DNA from: Akkermansia muciniphila
GTDB lineage: Bacteria > Verrucomicrobiota > Verrucomicrobiia > Limisphaerales > SXQI01
Direction: 5' to 3'
Assembly (NCBI GenBank): GCA_945867235.1
Contig: CAMBHS010000008.1
Span: 1 to 41,030 of the forward strand
DNA: 41,030 nt
A model generated the notes under the pieces. It was not told the DNA's origin. It did no database searches and saw only the letters and a list, made by a program, of their open reading frames with translations. Made by a program: the position numbers and the translations under genes. This document shows, piece by piece, positions 18,133 through 26,993 of this stretch (position 1 is its first letter; each line of letters opens with the position of its first letter).

Positions 18133-19116
18133 ATGGGACGCATCTACAACAACATCGTTGAAACAGTCGGACGCACTCCGCTCGTGAGACTGAATAAGGT
18201 TTGTGCAGGAATTGACGCTACGATTCTACTTAAGTGTGAATTTTTTAATCCGCTGGGGAGTGTTAAGGATCGCATTGGAATGGCGATGATTGATGACGCT
18301 GAAAAGCGAGGTTTGATTAATAAGGAAACGGTGATCGTGGAGCCTACCAGCGGCAATACAGGAATTGCACTCGCCTTCGTGGCGGCTGCACGAGGATACA
18401 AACTTATCCTGACCATGCCGGAAACCATGTCGCTTGAAAGACGAACTTTGCTCGCGATGCTCGGAGCCAAATTAATCCTAACTCCCGGTAGCGAAGGGAT
18501 GAGAGGAGCTATCTCCCGTGCTTTGCAAATTCACCAGGAAACCCCTAATTCCTGGGTTCCTCAACAATTCGAAAACGATGCGAATCCAGAAATCCATCGC
18601 AGAACGACGGCTCTTGAAATTTGGGAGGACACCGAAGGTAAAGTGGATATTTTTATCTCCGCAGTGGGGACAGGTGGAACCATCAGCGGCGTTACTGAAG
18701 TGATTAAGCCCATGCGTCCCACCTTTCAGTCGATCGCCGTAGAGCCGAAAGATTCTCCCGTAATCACACAGACGTTGACCGGTCAACCAATCAAACCAGG
18801 GCAACACAAAATACAAGGTACGGGTGCAGGATTCGTCCCGAAGAATTTACATCTCACCAACAGTAAAGGTGAAAGCCAGATCACCGAGTGCGTGCAAGTC
18901 ACCAACGATGATGCCTTTGCCATGGCTCGCCGATTAGCCAAGGAGGAAGGGATTCTCGTCGGCATTTCAACGGGTGCTAACGTGTGGGCGGCGATCGAGG
19001 TTGCCAAACGCAGTGAGAATAAAGGTAAAATGATTGTTACTGTGGCCTGCTCGACCGGAGAACGGTATCTGAGCACGGCTCTCGCGGCGGAAGCAAAAGC
19101 GGAGGTCGGGGGTTAA
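18133..19116 (+). CDS. cysK: Cysteine synthase A (O-acetylserine sulfhydrylase)
   Basis: This is a PLP enzyme making cysteine from O-acetylserine and sulfide in the cytoplasm. The PLP lysine is in [11 protein letters not shown] (Lys45). The substrate loop is [19 protein letters not shown], the phosphate cup is [10 protein letters not shown], and [11 protein letters not shown] lies near the C-terminus. At 327 residues it is normal for CysK. The opening [23 protein letters not shown] matches the family. It diverges from araB, and no cysE or sulfate-assimilation gene is adjacent. Confidence 0.96.
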   Translation: MGRIYNNIVETVGRTPLVRLNKVCAGIDATILLKCEFFNPLGSVKDRIGMAMIDDAEKRGLINKETVIVEPTSGNTGIALAFVAAARGYKLILTMPETMSLERRTLLAMLGAKLILTPGSEGMRGAISRALQIHQETPNSWVPQQFENDANPEIHRRTTALEIWEDTEGKVDIFISAVGTGGTISGVTEVIKPMRPTFQSIAVEPKDSPVITQTLTGQPIKPGQHKIQGTGAGFVPKNLHLTNSKGESQITECVQVTNDDAFAMARRLAKEEGILVGISTGANVWAAIEVAKRSENKGKMIVTVACSTGERYLSTALAAEAKAEVGG

Positions 19117-19170
19117 TCGGCAGTGAGTTCTCATGGGAAAACTCATCGACATTCCACTTCCCGCCTGTTG

Positions 19171-19197
19171 ACGTTGACACGCATCACGGACTATTAA
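19171..19197 (+). promoter_or_regulatory. Possible sigma70-type promoter giving a leaderless ligase transcript
   Basis: TTGACG and TATTAA are separated by 18 bases. A transcript starting about seven bases after the -10 box would begin at or next to the ATG of the nuclease-ligase gene, which lacks a Shine-Dalgarno sequence. The match is suggestive only; a second TTGACA overlaps the spacer. Confidence 0.3.
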
Positions 19198-19205
19198 TCT
19201 CCTTG

Positions 19206-21974
19206 ATGTCCGCCTTTAACCTCCATTTTCACCGCGGTGGAGTGCACCTTCCGCAGCTGAATCTTTGGCTGGATTCCCACGAACCGAAAATCGGATCTGA
19301 ACAGGTTTTTATAAGCCACGCTCATTCCGATCACATCGGCGTGCATCGAGAGGTGATCCTCACCCCACCCACCTCCCGATTAATGCACGCCCGTTTGCAG
19401 GGCGATTGGCTGGAGCATCAACTCGCGTTCGATCAACCATTCTCGCCAAAGGGTTGTCCGACTCCGTATGAAATAACGCTTCTTCCTGCCGGTCATATCT
19501 TGGGGAGTGCCATGGCATGGCTGTGTGATGGAAAACAGTCACTCCTTTACACGGGCGATTTCAAACTGCGACCAAGCCTGACCGCCGAGCTATGCAGCCC
19601 CAGACCTGCTGATATATTGATCATGGAAACCACCTTTGGTAGGCCCGCCTATCGGTTTCCACCCACAGCGGATGTGATCAAAGGAATTATTCGTTTTTGT
19701 CAGGAGTCCATCGACAATGAGGAGATTCCCATCCTGCTGGGATATGCATTAGGCAAATGCCAAGAGTTACTCCTAGAACTTGCAACCGCAGGTTTTCCCA
19801 TCATGGTGCATGAGAATATAACTCGCTTCACACCCATTTACGAACAGTCGGGTTGCACGTTTCCTCCCTTTCAGCAACTCGATCTGAAGAACGCTTCGGG
19901 CAATATATTGATCTGCCCTCCGAGTTTCACGAATTCTTCCACCTTTAAAAACCTCGGTAAAACTCGAACGGCAATTCTCACCGGTTGGGCCGTCGATCCG
20001 ACTTGCAGATTTCGTTACAAGGTTGATGCCGCGTTTCCGTTGAGTGATCACGCTGATTTTTCAGAATTATTACAACTGATTCAAGTGGTGAATCCCAAAA
20101 AGGTTTATACCCTTCACGGATTTGCTACCGAATTTGCTGCAACTTTGAGAGAAATGGGGATCGACGCTCAGTCCCTGAGTCAGCAAGACCAACTCAGTCT
20201 GGATCTTGCATTCTCCCTCCCTAAAAAAAAGCGGGTGATTGCAACCTCGTTGCCAACATTATCGCAATCTTCACTTTCTCCCCCACCCACCTTGGATTCC
20301 TTGGAGTGGTTTGCTCAAACGTGCTTTCGAATCTCCAACACCACGAAAAAACTGGAAAAAACACACCAATTGTCCGATTACTTTCGCCAACTCACTGCCG
20401 AACAATTGCCCCATGCCGCGACCTGGTTTACCGGAAATCCGTTTCCACCTTCTCAAAATCGAACTCTCCAATTAGGATGGGCTGTCATTCGCGACACGCT
20501 CTGTGAAGTCGGTGGATTGGATCAGTCAGAATTTGGTCAAATATACCTCAAGCACAGCGATTTGGGTGAGGCAGCACAGGAGGTCATGTCGATCACCCCA
20601 CGGCTAGAACATCCCTATACACTGATCAAAATCCACGAATTGTTTTTGCAGTTGCTCGCTGCCAAGGGTCCCACCGGAAAACTTCCAATTCTCCGCCATG
20701 CATTGCTCCAAGTTTCCCCATTGGCTGGGAAATACTTGGTGAAGATTCTGACTGGCGACTTGCGAATTGGATTAAAGGAAGGATTAGTTGAAGAGAGTTT
20801 GGCCGGAGCTTTCGGAGCCACTCTCGATTCGGTAAAACGAGCAAACCTACTCGTCGGAGACATTGGTCAAACCGCGACATTGTGTGCGTGTGGCCAATTG
20901 GATTCCGTCTCGTTAATGCCTTTTCGCCCGATAAAATACATGCTGGCTTCGCCCGAGGAAACCTCTGCAACCATCGCGGCACGCATCGCCAATTGGCAGG
21001 CTGAACGGGAACTGGAAGTGACTTTACCCTTGTGGAATGTGACCCCCGCTGAAGGATGGAGCGAAGAAAAATTCGATGGCATCCGTGCCCAGATCCATAA
21101 AGTGGGATCCCATGTGGAGATTTACTCGCGTGACCTCAAGGAAATAACTTCTTCTTTTGGAGATGTTGCCGACAAGATCCGAGCCTTGCCTCACAACCTG
21201 GTTTTAGACGGCGAAATTGTGGCGATGCGCGAAGATGTTGTCCTCCCCTACAATGAATTGCAAAAACGACTCGGACGCCGAGAGAATGACATGTTTATTC
21301 GCGAGGAAATTCCTGTGCAGTTTGTTGCGTTTGACCTGCTTTGGCTCGACTCTAAAAACCTTCTTAATGAACCATTATGGTCTCGTCGTCAGTCTTTGGT
21401 CACATTGCCAAAGAACTCCTTTCGTCTCTCCCGGATCGTTTCTGTTCGAAATGAAGACCAAATAGAAAACGCATTTATCGATTCGAGAAACGCTGGCAAT
21501 GAGGGATTGATGATCAAAGACCCTTCGAGCCCCTACACACCCGGGCGACGCGGAATGTCCTGGCTCAAGTTGAAAAAGGCTCTCGCCACGCTCGATTGCG
21601 TTGTGGTTGGTGTGGAGCATGGTCACGGGAAGCGTAAAACCATGCTGAGCGATTATACTTTTGCTTTACGCGATGTGTTGTCTGGTGAGCTTAAAACGAT
21701 CGGGAAAGCTTTCACGGGTCTTACCAATGCGGAAATCACATTATTAACACAGCATTTTTTGAAGCAAACGGTCACCCAGACGGGGCGGTATCATTCTGTA
21801 ATCCCTGACACGGTGATAGAGGTCGCCTTTGATTTGATTCAATTCTCAGATCGCCACGATAGCGGGTTGGCGATGCGATTTCCGCGCATTGTTCGCCTTC
21901 GTCCCGATAAATCTCCTGAACAGATTGATACGATAGCCGACGCACGGGCACTTGTGGATTCGAAAAGACAGTAA
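19206..21974 (+). CDS. Fusion of ligase-associated MBL-fold exonuclease and ATP-dependent DNA ligase
   Basis: Two DNA-repair enzymes are joined in one 922-residue chain. The N-terminal part (about residues 1-340) is a metallo-beta-lactamase/beta-CASP-like nuclease with SHAHSDHIG, AGHILGSAM, YTGDFKLRP and PLSDHADF. It matches the exonuclease usually encoded next to this ligase type. After a short linker comes the ATP-dependent ligase: an N-terminal helical DNA-binding region, then the nucleotidyl-transfer lysine in EEKFDGIRAQ (Lys622), DGEIVAM, FVAFDLLWL, EGLMIKDPSSPYTPGRRG and WLKLKK, ending in an OB-fold. All catalytic motifs are present. The start is taken at the ATG one codon after the TTG in the ORF track. 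The usual DEXH helicase and phosphoesterase partners are not in the window. Confidence 0.93.
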   Translation: MSAFNLHFHRGGVHLPQLNLWLDSHEPKIGSEQVFISHAHSDHIGVHREVILTPPTSRLMHARLQGDWLEHQLAFDQPFSPKGCPTPYEITLLPAGHILGSAMAWLCDGKQSLLYTGDFKLRPSLTAELCSPRPADILIMETTFGRPAYRFPPTADVIKGIIRFCQESIDNEEIPILLGYALGKCQELLLELATAGFPIMVHENITRFTPIYEQSGCTFPPFQQLDLKNASGNILICPPSFTNSSTFKNLGKTRTAILTGWAVDPTCRFRYKVDAAFPLSDHADFSELLQLIQVVNPKKVYTLHGFATEFAATLREMGIDAQSLSQQDQLSLDLAFSLPKKKRVIATSLPTLSQSSLSPPPTLDSLEWFAQTCFRISNTTKKLEKTHQLSDYFRQLTAEQLPHAATWFTGNPFPPSQNRTLQLGWAVIRDTLCEVGGLDQSEFGQIYLKHSDLGEAAQEVMSITPRLEHPYTLIKIHELFLQLLAAKGPTGKLPILRHALLQVSPLAGKYLVKILTGDLRIGLKEGLVEESLAGAFGATLDSVKRANLLVGDIGQTATLCACGQLDSVSLMPFRPIKYMLASPEETSATIAARIANWQAERELEVTLPLWNVTPAEGWSEEKFDGIRAQIHKVGSHVEIYSRDLKEITSSFGDVADKIRALPHNLVLDGEIVAMREDVVLPYNELQKRLGRRENDMFIREEIPVQFVAFDLLWLDSKNLLNEPLWSRRQSLVTLPKNSFRLSRIVSVRNEDQIENAFIDSRNAGNEGLMIKDPSSPYTPGRRGMSWLKLKKALATLDCVVVGVEHGHGKRKTMLSDYTFALRDVLSGELKTIGKAFTGLTNAEITLLTQHFLKQTVTQTGRYHSVIPDTVIEVAFDLIQFSDRHDSGLAMRFPRIVRLRPDKSPEQIDTIADARALVDSKRQ

Positions 21975-21981
21975 TCCGAGA

Positions 21982-23376
21982 TCAAGGTTGATTACGGAAG
22001 GCATAGTTTTGATCAAGCCATGTCCGGATCGATTTAATGTTGGCTCCTTCACCACAGTCGTCTATGCCAGCAGCCATGCCACTGATCATGGCCGTCGCCG
22101 GAGAAGTTCCTGTCACATCATAATTCGTGCCATTGAATTTAATTCGCGTTGTTCCAGGAGCCATTAAATCTACAAAATTCCCTCGATTCGCATAAGTCGC
22201 TACTTGTCCGTGCGTATCACTGGCAGTCACTGCAATAACATTTGGATTCGCAGCAGGAAAAACCGGATCGGTTGATGGAGCATTCCCAGCGGCGGCAATG
22301 ACAAGAGTTCCTTGGCTGTGTGCATAATCAATCACATCGTTCAGAAGAGTGCTGTCCCCGCTACCGCCTGAACTGATATTCACGATGGAAGCCCCATTCG
22401 CCACAGAAGCATAAATCCCCTTCGCAAGTTCAAAACTTGAGGTTGCTTCGTTGTTTCCGTAAACATCGACTGGCAATATTCTCACAGTGGATCCAGCCCC
22501 GGGAGAAGTCACAGACCTAAGGCCCTGCAGAATGGACTGTGCCATCGCCGTTCCGTGGGATGGAGTATTCGGATCCAGCGAGGCCTCGCCCGCAACCCCG
22601 ATCGGTTTCATCAAAAACCCTGCCTGGTTTGCTGATAGCGGTTGGATCGCCGTGTCTAGCATGGCCACCACAACGTTGCACCCGTCACTGCTCGTGATCG
22701 GTTTCAACGAAAAATCTGAATTATTGTTCAGTAACGATTGCGTCGATTGATCTGGGCGATGATACGCATAGTTGTTATCGGACCTCACTCCGTCCATCTC
22801 ATTCAATGCATCCCGTGCTTGTGCCGCACTTTGCTCTGAATCAAATCGGAGTCTGTAAGACTTCATTTCGTCAGATCTCCCCACAATAGTGGCACCTAAT
22901 TTCTTAGCTAATTCTTCAATCGATAGCTTGGAGTCAGGTGCCAAACTCACGAGTAATTCGCGCGCCAACCAATCCTTGGAGATAGTTGTATCTGTTTTAT
23001 CCAGCACCAACTCGGTTGCCGCCGAAGGCTGGCTCAAATAAATACGGATTTCGGTGACTCCCTTTAATCCGGGAACCATCGCATAGTTCAGATCTCCGAG
23101 CATCAATCGCAACGCCGCACCTCGGTCTAACTTCTTAAATTTGACGTGCAACGGTCGATCTGTGCCAGGTTGAAGGAAAAATTTCCACCCTGTCGAACCA
23201 GAAAGTTTTGCGAGAACCTTTGATAAGGCGAGTCCGGATACATTCGCGTCAATTTTCCGAGTGTCCTTATTCCATTGAATCCGTCCTGTAGGTAAAGGCA
23301 GAACCTTCTCAGCAAATGCATTACTGGTGAGCAGCCCAATTAGGGAGACTACAAGAATTTTTATTGCGGGGCGCAT
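21982..23376 (-). CDS. Exported subtilisin-like (S8) protease with N-terminal STN-like domain
   Basis: This is a secreted serine protease of 464 residues. A Sec signal peptide (residues 1-22, ending SNAFA) precedes about 95 residues with the STN secretin/TonB short-domain pattern: VSGLALSKVLAKLSGSTGWKFFLQ, then KLDRGAALRLMLGDLNYAMV. A propeptide-like region follows (LSIEELAKKLGATIVGRSDEMKSYRLRF). The catalytic domain has Asp241 (VAMLDTAI), His274 (PSHGTAMAQ), the oxyanion Asn364 (AAAGNAPS) and Ser425 (GTSPATAMISG). The gene ends 7 bases from the convergent ligase gene and lies downstream of the prepilin peptidase on the same strand. An STN module on a protease is unusual; it may bind an envelope partner such as a secretin. 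Confidence 0.92.
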   Translation of the reverse strand: MRPAIKILVVSLIGLLTSNAFAEKVLPLPTGRIQWNKDTRKIDANVSGLALSKVLAKLSGSTGWKFFLQPGTDRPLHVKFKKLDRGAALRLMLGDLNYAMVPGLKGVTEIRIYLSQPSAATELVLDKTDTTISKDWLARELLVSLAPDSKLSIEELAKKLGATIVGRSDEMKSYRLRFDSEQSAAQARDALNEMDGVRSDNNYAYHRPDQSTQSLLNNNSDFSLKPITSSDGCNVVVAMLDTAIQPLSANQAGFLMKPIGVAGEASLDPNTPSHGTAMAQSILQGLRSVTSPGAGSTVRILPVDVYGNNEATSSFELAKGIYASVANGASIVNISSGGSGDSTLLNDVIDYAHSQGTLVIAAAGNAPSTDPVFPAANPNVIAVTASDTHGQVATYANRGNFVDLMAPGTTRIKFNGTNYDVTGTSPATAMISGMAAGIDDCGEGANIKSIRTWLDQNYAFRNQP

Positions 23377-23466
23377 GGCAGAACTGAGTGTTCAAAACTT
23401 ACATTCATTGAATCACCTTGGCGACTGAAAGGTTGCGTCCAAAGAAAAAAGCTTCTGCGATTGAAC

Positions 23467-24606
23467 TTAGATTTTAGGCAAAAAAAGCTGCAATGCCTCT
23501 TTGATGTAAACGATCCACATTGCCTGCCACGTAGCGGGAAGAAATATCCAGACCACCGCAGCCAAAGCGATGAAAGGGCCGTATTGCACTTTAGCGGACC
23601 ATTCCCTCCTTCGAAGAACAACAGCAGTAACCGCGAGGAGGGATCCAAACACTGCGCTAAGCATCAGGCACAAAACTGTGGCCCAAGGTCCGAGAAAAGC
23701 TCCGATCGCCGCCATAAATTTTACGTCACCAAGCCCCATGGCTTCACGAGGAATGATGAGTTCATCAGTCGTGATAATCATTTGTGAAACTTCGGATGGA
23801 ACCATGACCTTATCTCCAATTCGAAGCTCCGAAACAGTCAGGCTAACATCCACATTCCAATGACAAATGTCAGGTAACTCGACCCTTTGAGCCTGAACGG
23901 TAATCCGATCATTAGCTCGGTAGAATATATCTTCATACGGCACGACCAGATCGGGCAAAGTCAACCCCGTCTCTCCAAAAATAATCGAGGATCCGGGAGG
24001 AAAGGAAAATCGCTGCCGACCAAAAAGCAATTTACCAATCCTAAGCATTGCATAAACGATTCCACCGCCGACAACGATTCCAAAAAAACTGACCCTCATG
24101 GCCGCGGCTCGATCTGCTGTGTAGTGAAGAGTCGGAACAATTACAGTCAAAAGAAAGCCTGCCCCGATACCCCCCAAGGTGATCTCGTCAGGAATGATAA
24201 AATGTTCGTAATCGATGAACGTGGCGGCAATCAATCCTGATAAGGCTATTGCCATCACCAAAGCCACCGGCCAATAATCTGGTCCATACCGCAACCAGGC
24301 ACCAAGAAAGAGTAAACCTGTCAATAATTCCACAACGAGGTAGCGCGGAGAAATGGAATTACTGCAATTTTTACATCGACCTCTCAACACCGTCCAAGTG
24401 ATGAGCGGGATATTCAAAAACCACGGAATACTATAACTGCAATGAGGACAATGAGACGGAGGAGTTATGACGCTGAGTCCACGCGGAAGCCGGTAAATGC
24501 ACACGTTCAGAAAGCTCCCCATCATGCTTCCCAAGGTGAAAAAGATCATCGACCAAAAAGAGAATGGCAATGACGACCAGATATTTGAATCTATGAAGAA
24601 ACCCAT
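23467..24606 (-). CDS. pilD: Prepilin peptidase/N-methyltransferase (A24) with a central insertion
   Basis: This inner-membrane aspartic peptidase cleaves and methylates type IV prepilins or type II pseudopilins. The N-terminal methyltransferase-type region has GSFLNVCIYRLPRGLSV and the zinc cysteines CPHC...CKNC. The catalytic aspartates are in FIDYEHFIIPDEI (Asp132) and GLGDVKFMAA (Asp294). In typical PilD about one helix-loop separates these regions. Here about 90 extra hydrophilic residues (about 196-288) precede GLGDVK and are probably cytoplasmic. The ORF track starts at a TTG; the ATG six codons later is preferred. It presumably serves the secretion operon at the right end of the window. 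Confidence 0.93.
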   Translation of the reverse strand: MGFFIDSNIWSSLPFSFWSMIFFTLGSMMGSFLNVCIYRLPRGLSVITPPSHCPHCSYSIPWFLNIPLITWTVLRGRCKNCSNSISPRYLVVELLTGLLFLGAWLRYGPDYWPVALVMAIALSGLIAATFIDYEHFIIPDEITLGGIGAGFLLTVIVPTLHYTADRAAAMRVSFFGIVVGGGIVYAMLRIGKLLFGRQRFSFPPGSSIIFGETGLTLPDLVVPYEDIFYRANDRITVQAQRVELPDICHWNVDVSLTVSELRIGDKVMVPSEVSQMIITTDELIIPREAMGLGDVKFMAAIGAFLGPWATVLCLMLSAVFGSLLAVTAVVLRRREWSAKVQYGPFIALAAVVWIFLPATWQAMWIVYIKEALQLFLPKI

Positions 24607-24656
24607 GGAGGAATAATCAGACAAAAGATAATCGGAAGCATCTCAGTTTTGCGAAC

Positions 24657-25598
24657 TCAAGAATGCTCCTTTTTTGGAGAATCATGGACCATCTTTCCAT
24701 AAATGTTTTCATGTAACGCACGCTTCATCACCTCAACCGGTGCCGGTTGACCTGACCATAATTCTAGAGCCTTCACACCTTGAAATAAAAGCATTCCTAA
24801 CCCATTCGCAATCCGACACCCAGCCTCTTCGGCCTTGGTAAGAAACAACGTTTTAGCGGGCCTGTAAATCATATCAAACGCCACAATTGTTCCTCTCAAT
24901 GAAAAACGAGACTCATCCCATGGCAAAGGGTCTGTAGGATTCAAGCCGGCTGAAGTGGCGTTCAAAACCAAGTCAACAGGGGTTTTCGGATAGTCTAATA
25001 TCGTTTGAACTTTTGGAAAATGCCTATGAACAATCGCTGCGATTTCCTCACATTTTTGTTGGGTGCGATTCACCAAATAGAGCGTATTTACACCCTCCGC
25101 AGCCAACCTTAAAGCAGCGACCCTCCCTGCCCCACCGGCGCCTAAAACCAAAACGTGTTTACCCGAAACATCCAAATGAGCGTCCTCTTTTAATGCACGA
25201 ATGACAGCATCCGCATCCGTATTGAATCCTCGACTGCGCACTTCACGAGCTTGCCCGTGATTCAGTTCACCCATCGGCACCCAGACATCATTGGATCCCA
25301 ATCCTTCAAACCTGATCGTGTTAATCGCTCCCCAAAACGTCGCGGATTCATCGACAATATCGACCATCGGCAACGCGATTAATTTGTGCGGAACAGTAAG
25401 GTTTAATCCGATAAACCGCATGGATTTGGCAGCAAAGATTACTGACCCCAACTCTCGCGGATCCACTTCGAAAGCCAAATAACGCCAGTTCAAACCAAGT
25501 TCCAAAATGCCAGCGTTTTGCATTGCTGGTGATGCAGAATGGTGTATCGGTTGCCCCAAAACTGCACACAACCTAGTATTTGCGTTTATTTCCTTCAT
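24657..25598 (-). CDS. aroE: Shikimate dehydrogenase
   Basis: This NADPH-dependent enzyme reduces 3-dehydroshikimate to shikimate in aromatic amino acid synthesis. Shikimate-binding serines are in HHSASPAMQN, the catalytic Lys72 is in LNLTVPHK and the catalytic Asp is in RGFNTDADAV. The dinucleotide fold has LGAGGAGRVAALRL, then VNRTQQK and NATSAGLNP. At 313 residues it is about 30 longer than typical AroE, partly from an insertion between GAINTIRFE and FNTDADA. It lies 15 bases downstream of the UxaC-like gene and 50 upstream of pilD, within a minus-strand run. Confidence 0.95.
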   Translation of the reverse strand: MKEINANTRLCAVLGQPIHHSASPAMQNAGILELGLNWRYLAFEVDPRELGSVIFAAKSMRFIGLNLTVPHKLIALPMVDIVDESATFWGAINTIRFEGLGSNDVWVPMGELNHGQAREVRSRGFNTDADAVIRALKEDAHLDVSGKHVLVLGAGGAGRVAALRLAAEGVNTLYLVNRTQQKCEEIAAIVHRHFPKVQTILDYPKTPVDLVLNATSAGLNPTDPLPWDESRFSLRGTIVAFDMIYRPAKTLFLTKAEEAGCRIANGLGMLLFQGVKALELWSGQPAPVEVMKRALHENIYGKMVHDSPKKEHS

Positions 25599-25613
25599 CT
25601 TCCCCAGTCTGAA

Positions 25614-26909
25614 TTATTGACTCATTGTTTTTGAAGGTGAAAGGTTGGAGCCATGCCGACAAAACTCTTCGAAACTACCTCCGAGCAATGCTTGCACATC
25701 GCGCTGAAGCTCGGCATTCGTGGGTTCCCAACCCACGGAACTGAGGGACCCATAGGCTTTTTGCAACACCTTTGTTACCACTTCACGGGTGTGATCCCAT
25801 TTGTAAATGAGTTGATCGACAACGCGGGCGTCCGAGTGCTGAGCCGTGAAACTGAACCCGAGTAACTCCAAACGCATGGAGGTCATTTCCTCGATAATAC
25901 TCGGGATATTCGTAAACCACCAGCACCCGAACACATGCAGGTTTCTAAATTTTCGCGCTAGGACGCAGAGTTCGTGTTGGTTTTCTCTCGATAGCACGGT
26001 GGCCAAAAACTTTTGTTGAGGATACTGAAGACACATATTTTCCAGCGACCTCAAATTACTCACGCCTAGTCCGTCTCCTGCCATTCCTAACTCCGAATTA
26101 ACCTGACGCCGAACCCCCAGCATCATTGCAAACGGCAGATCCGCTTCAACGCAATGGGGTAGGACGACGGAATCAAGAATTCGTTGAGTCATCGAATCGG
26201 ATGGATACTTGAATGTCGGAGGCAAGGAAACCATCGCGTAGCGAGGATCAATGCGGGTTGTCCAATCGCGTAAAAATCGCCTCAGCTCGGAAACCGTTTT
26301 CCTCGTCAGAGTCGGGTTGACCTCATAACCCATACTCCGGATTTGGCGCATGGTTGATTTATAATTAAGAATCAACGGATCTAATCGCAGCCCTGACTCG
26401 AAACGAGGGTGTCTTTTGAACGAATTTGCCCATACTCCCTGCTCATCCACATCGAAAGGAGAGTTAGTCATGCAAACCGTGGAAACATTCGCCAAGTCAA
26501 GGCAGTGATCTACAAAATCTTTTGGATGCCAGGCATTAAACCATTTACGAATCTTCGGAAGATCATTTTTTCTGACATCCAATCCTAGTCGATTCAATGT
26601 GGTGATGACGCCTCGTGCAGCCTCTGAAATGGGAGCATGCTCCAAAAACAAGGCACGCCAGATTAATTCAGCCTGCTGAGGTTTGGTAAGTGCCCAGAAA
26701 TTTTCATAGGACAATTCGAAATGACGAAACGATTCCGCCACCAAGTAGTGATACACCAGAAGATCATCAATACCCCAAAGGACAAGTTTCCCAAACGCAG
26801 GATCATAAAGGTGGGTATGAATGTCCCTAATGGGCGTTGAGGCCACTGCAGAAGCTATCCTCTGTGATAACTTTCCATCTGAAAATCGTTCACTCACGCG
26901 CTTGGTCAT
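25614..26909 (-). CDS. Glucuronate isomerase-like amidohydrolase (UxaC-related)
   Basis: This is a cytoplasmic TIM-barrel protein of 431 residues related to uronate isomerases. The metal-binding start reads RDIHTHLYDPAFGKLVLWGIDDLLVYHYL. Conserved blocks WFNAWHPKDF and VFGCWWFTNIPSIIEEM recall the late WWF motif of UxaC, and EVVTKVLQKAYG closes the barrel. It diverges from E. coli UxaC enough that the true substrate may differ. The ORF track begins at a TTG; the ATG 14 codons later (MTKRVSERF) is preferred. No uxuA/uxaB genes are nearby. It is tightly followed by aroE, with no clear pathway link. Confidence 0.75.
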   Translation of the reverse strand: MTKRVSERFSDGKLSQRIASAVASTPIRDIHTHLYDPAFGKLVLWGIDDLLVYHYLVAESFRHFELSYENFWALTKPQQAELIWRALFLEHAPISEAARGVITTLNRLGLDVRKNDLPKIRKWFNAWHPKDFVDHCLDLANVSTVCMTNSPFDVDEQGVWANSFKRHPRFESGLRLDPLILNYKSTMRQIRSMGYEVNPTLTRKTVSELRRFLRDWTTRIDPRYAMVSLPPTFKYPSDSMTQRILDSVVLPHCVEADLPFAMMLGVRRQVNSELGMAGDGLGVSNLRSLENMCLQYPQQKFLATVLSRENQHELCVLARKFRNLHVFGCWWFTNIPSIIEEMTSMRLELLGFSFTAQHSDARVVDQLIYKWDHTREVVTKVLQKAYGSLSSVGWEPTNAELQRDVQALLGGSFEEFCRHGSNLSPSKTMSQ

Positions 26910-26993
26910 TACTTTTTGGAAACCACAGTTAGCCACGCTCGAACCCTGCAACCAAGCAAATTATCACGATCATCCTTCGTTCTTTTCAGTCCG

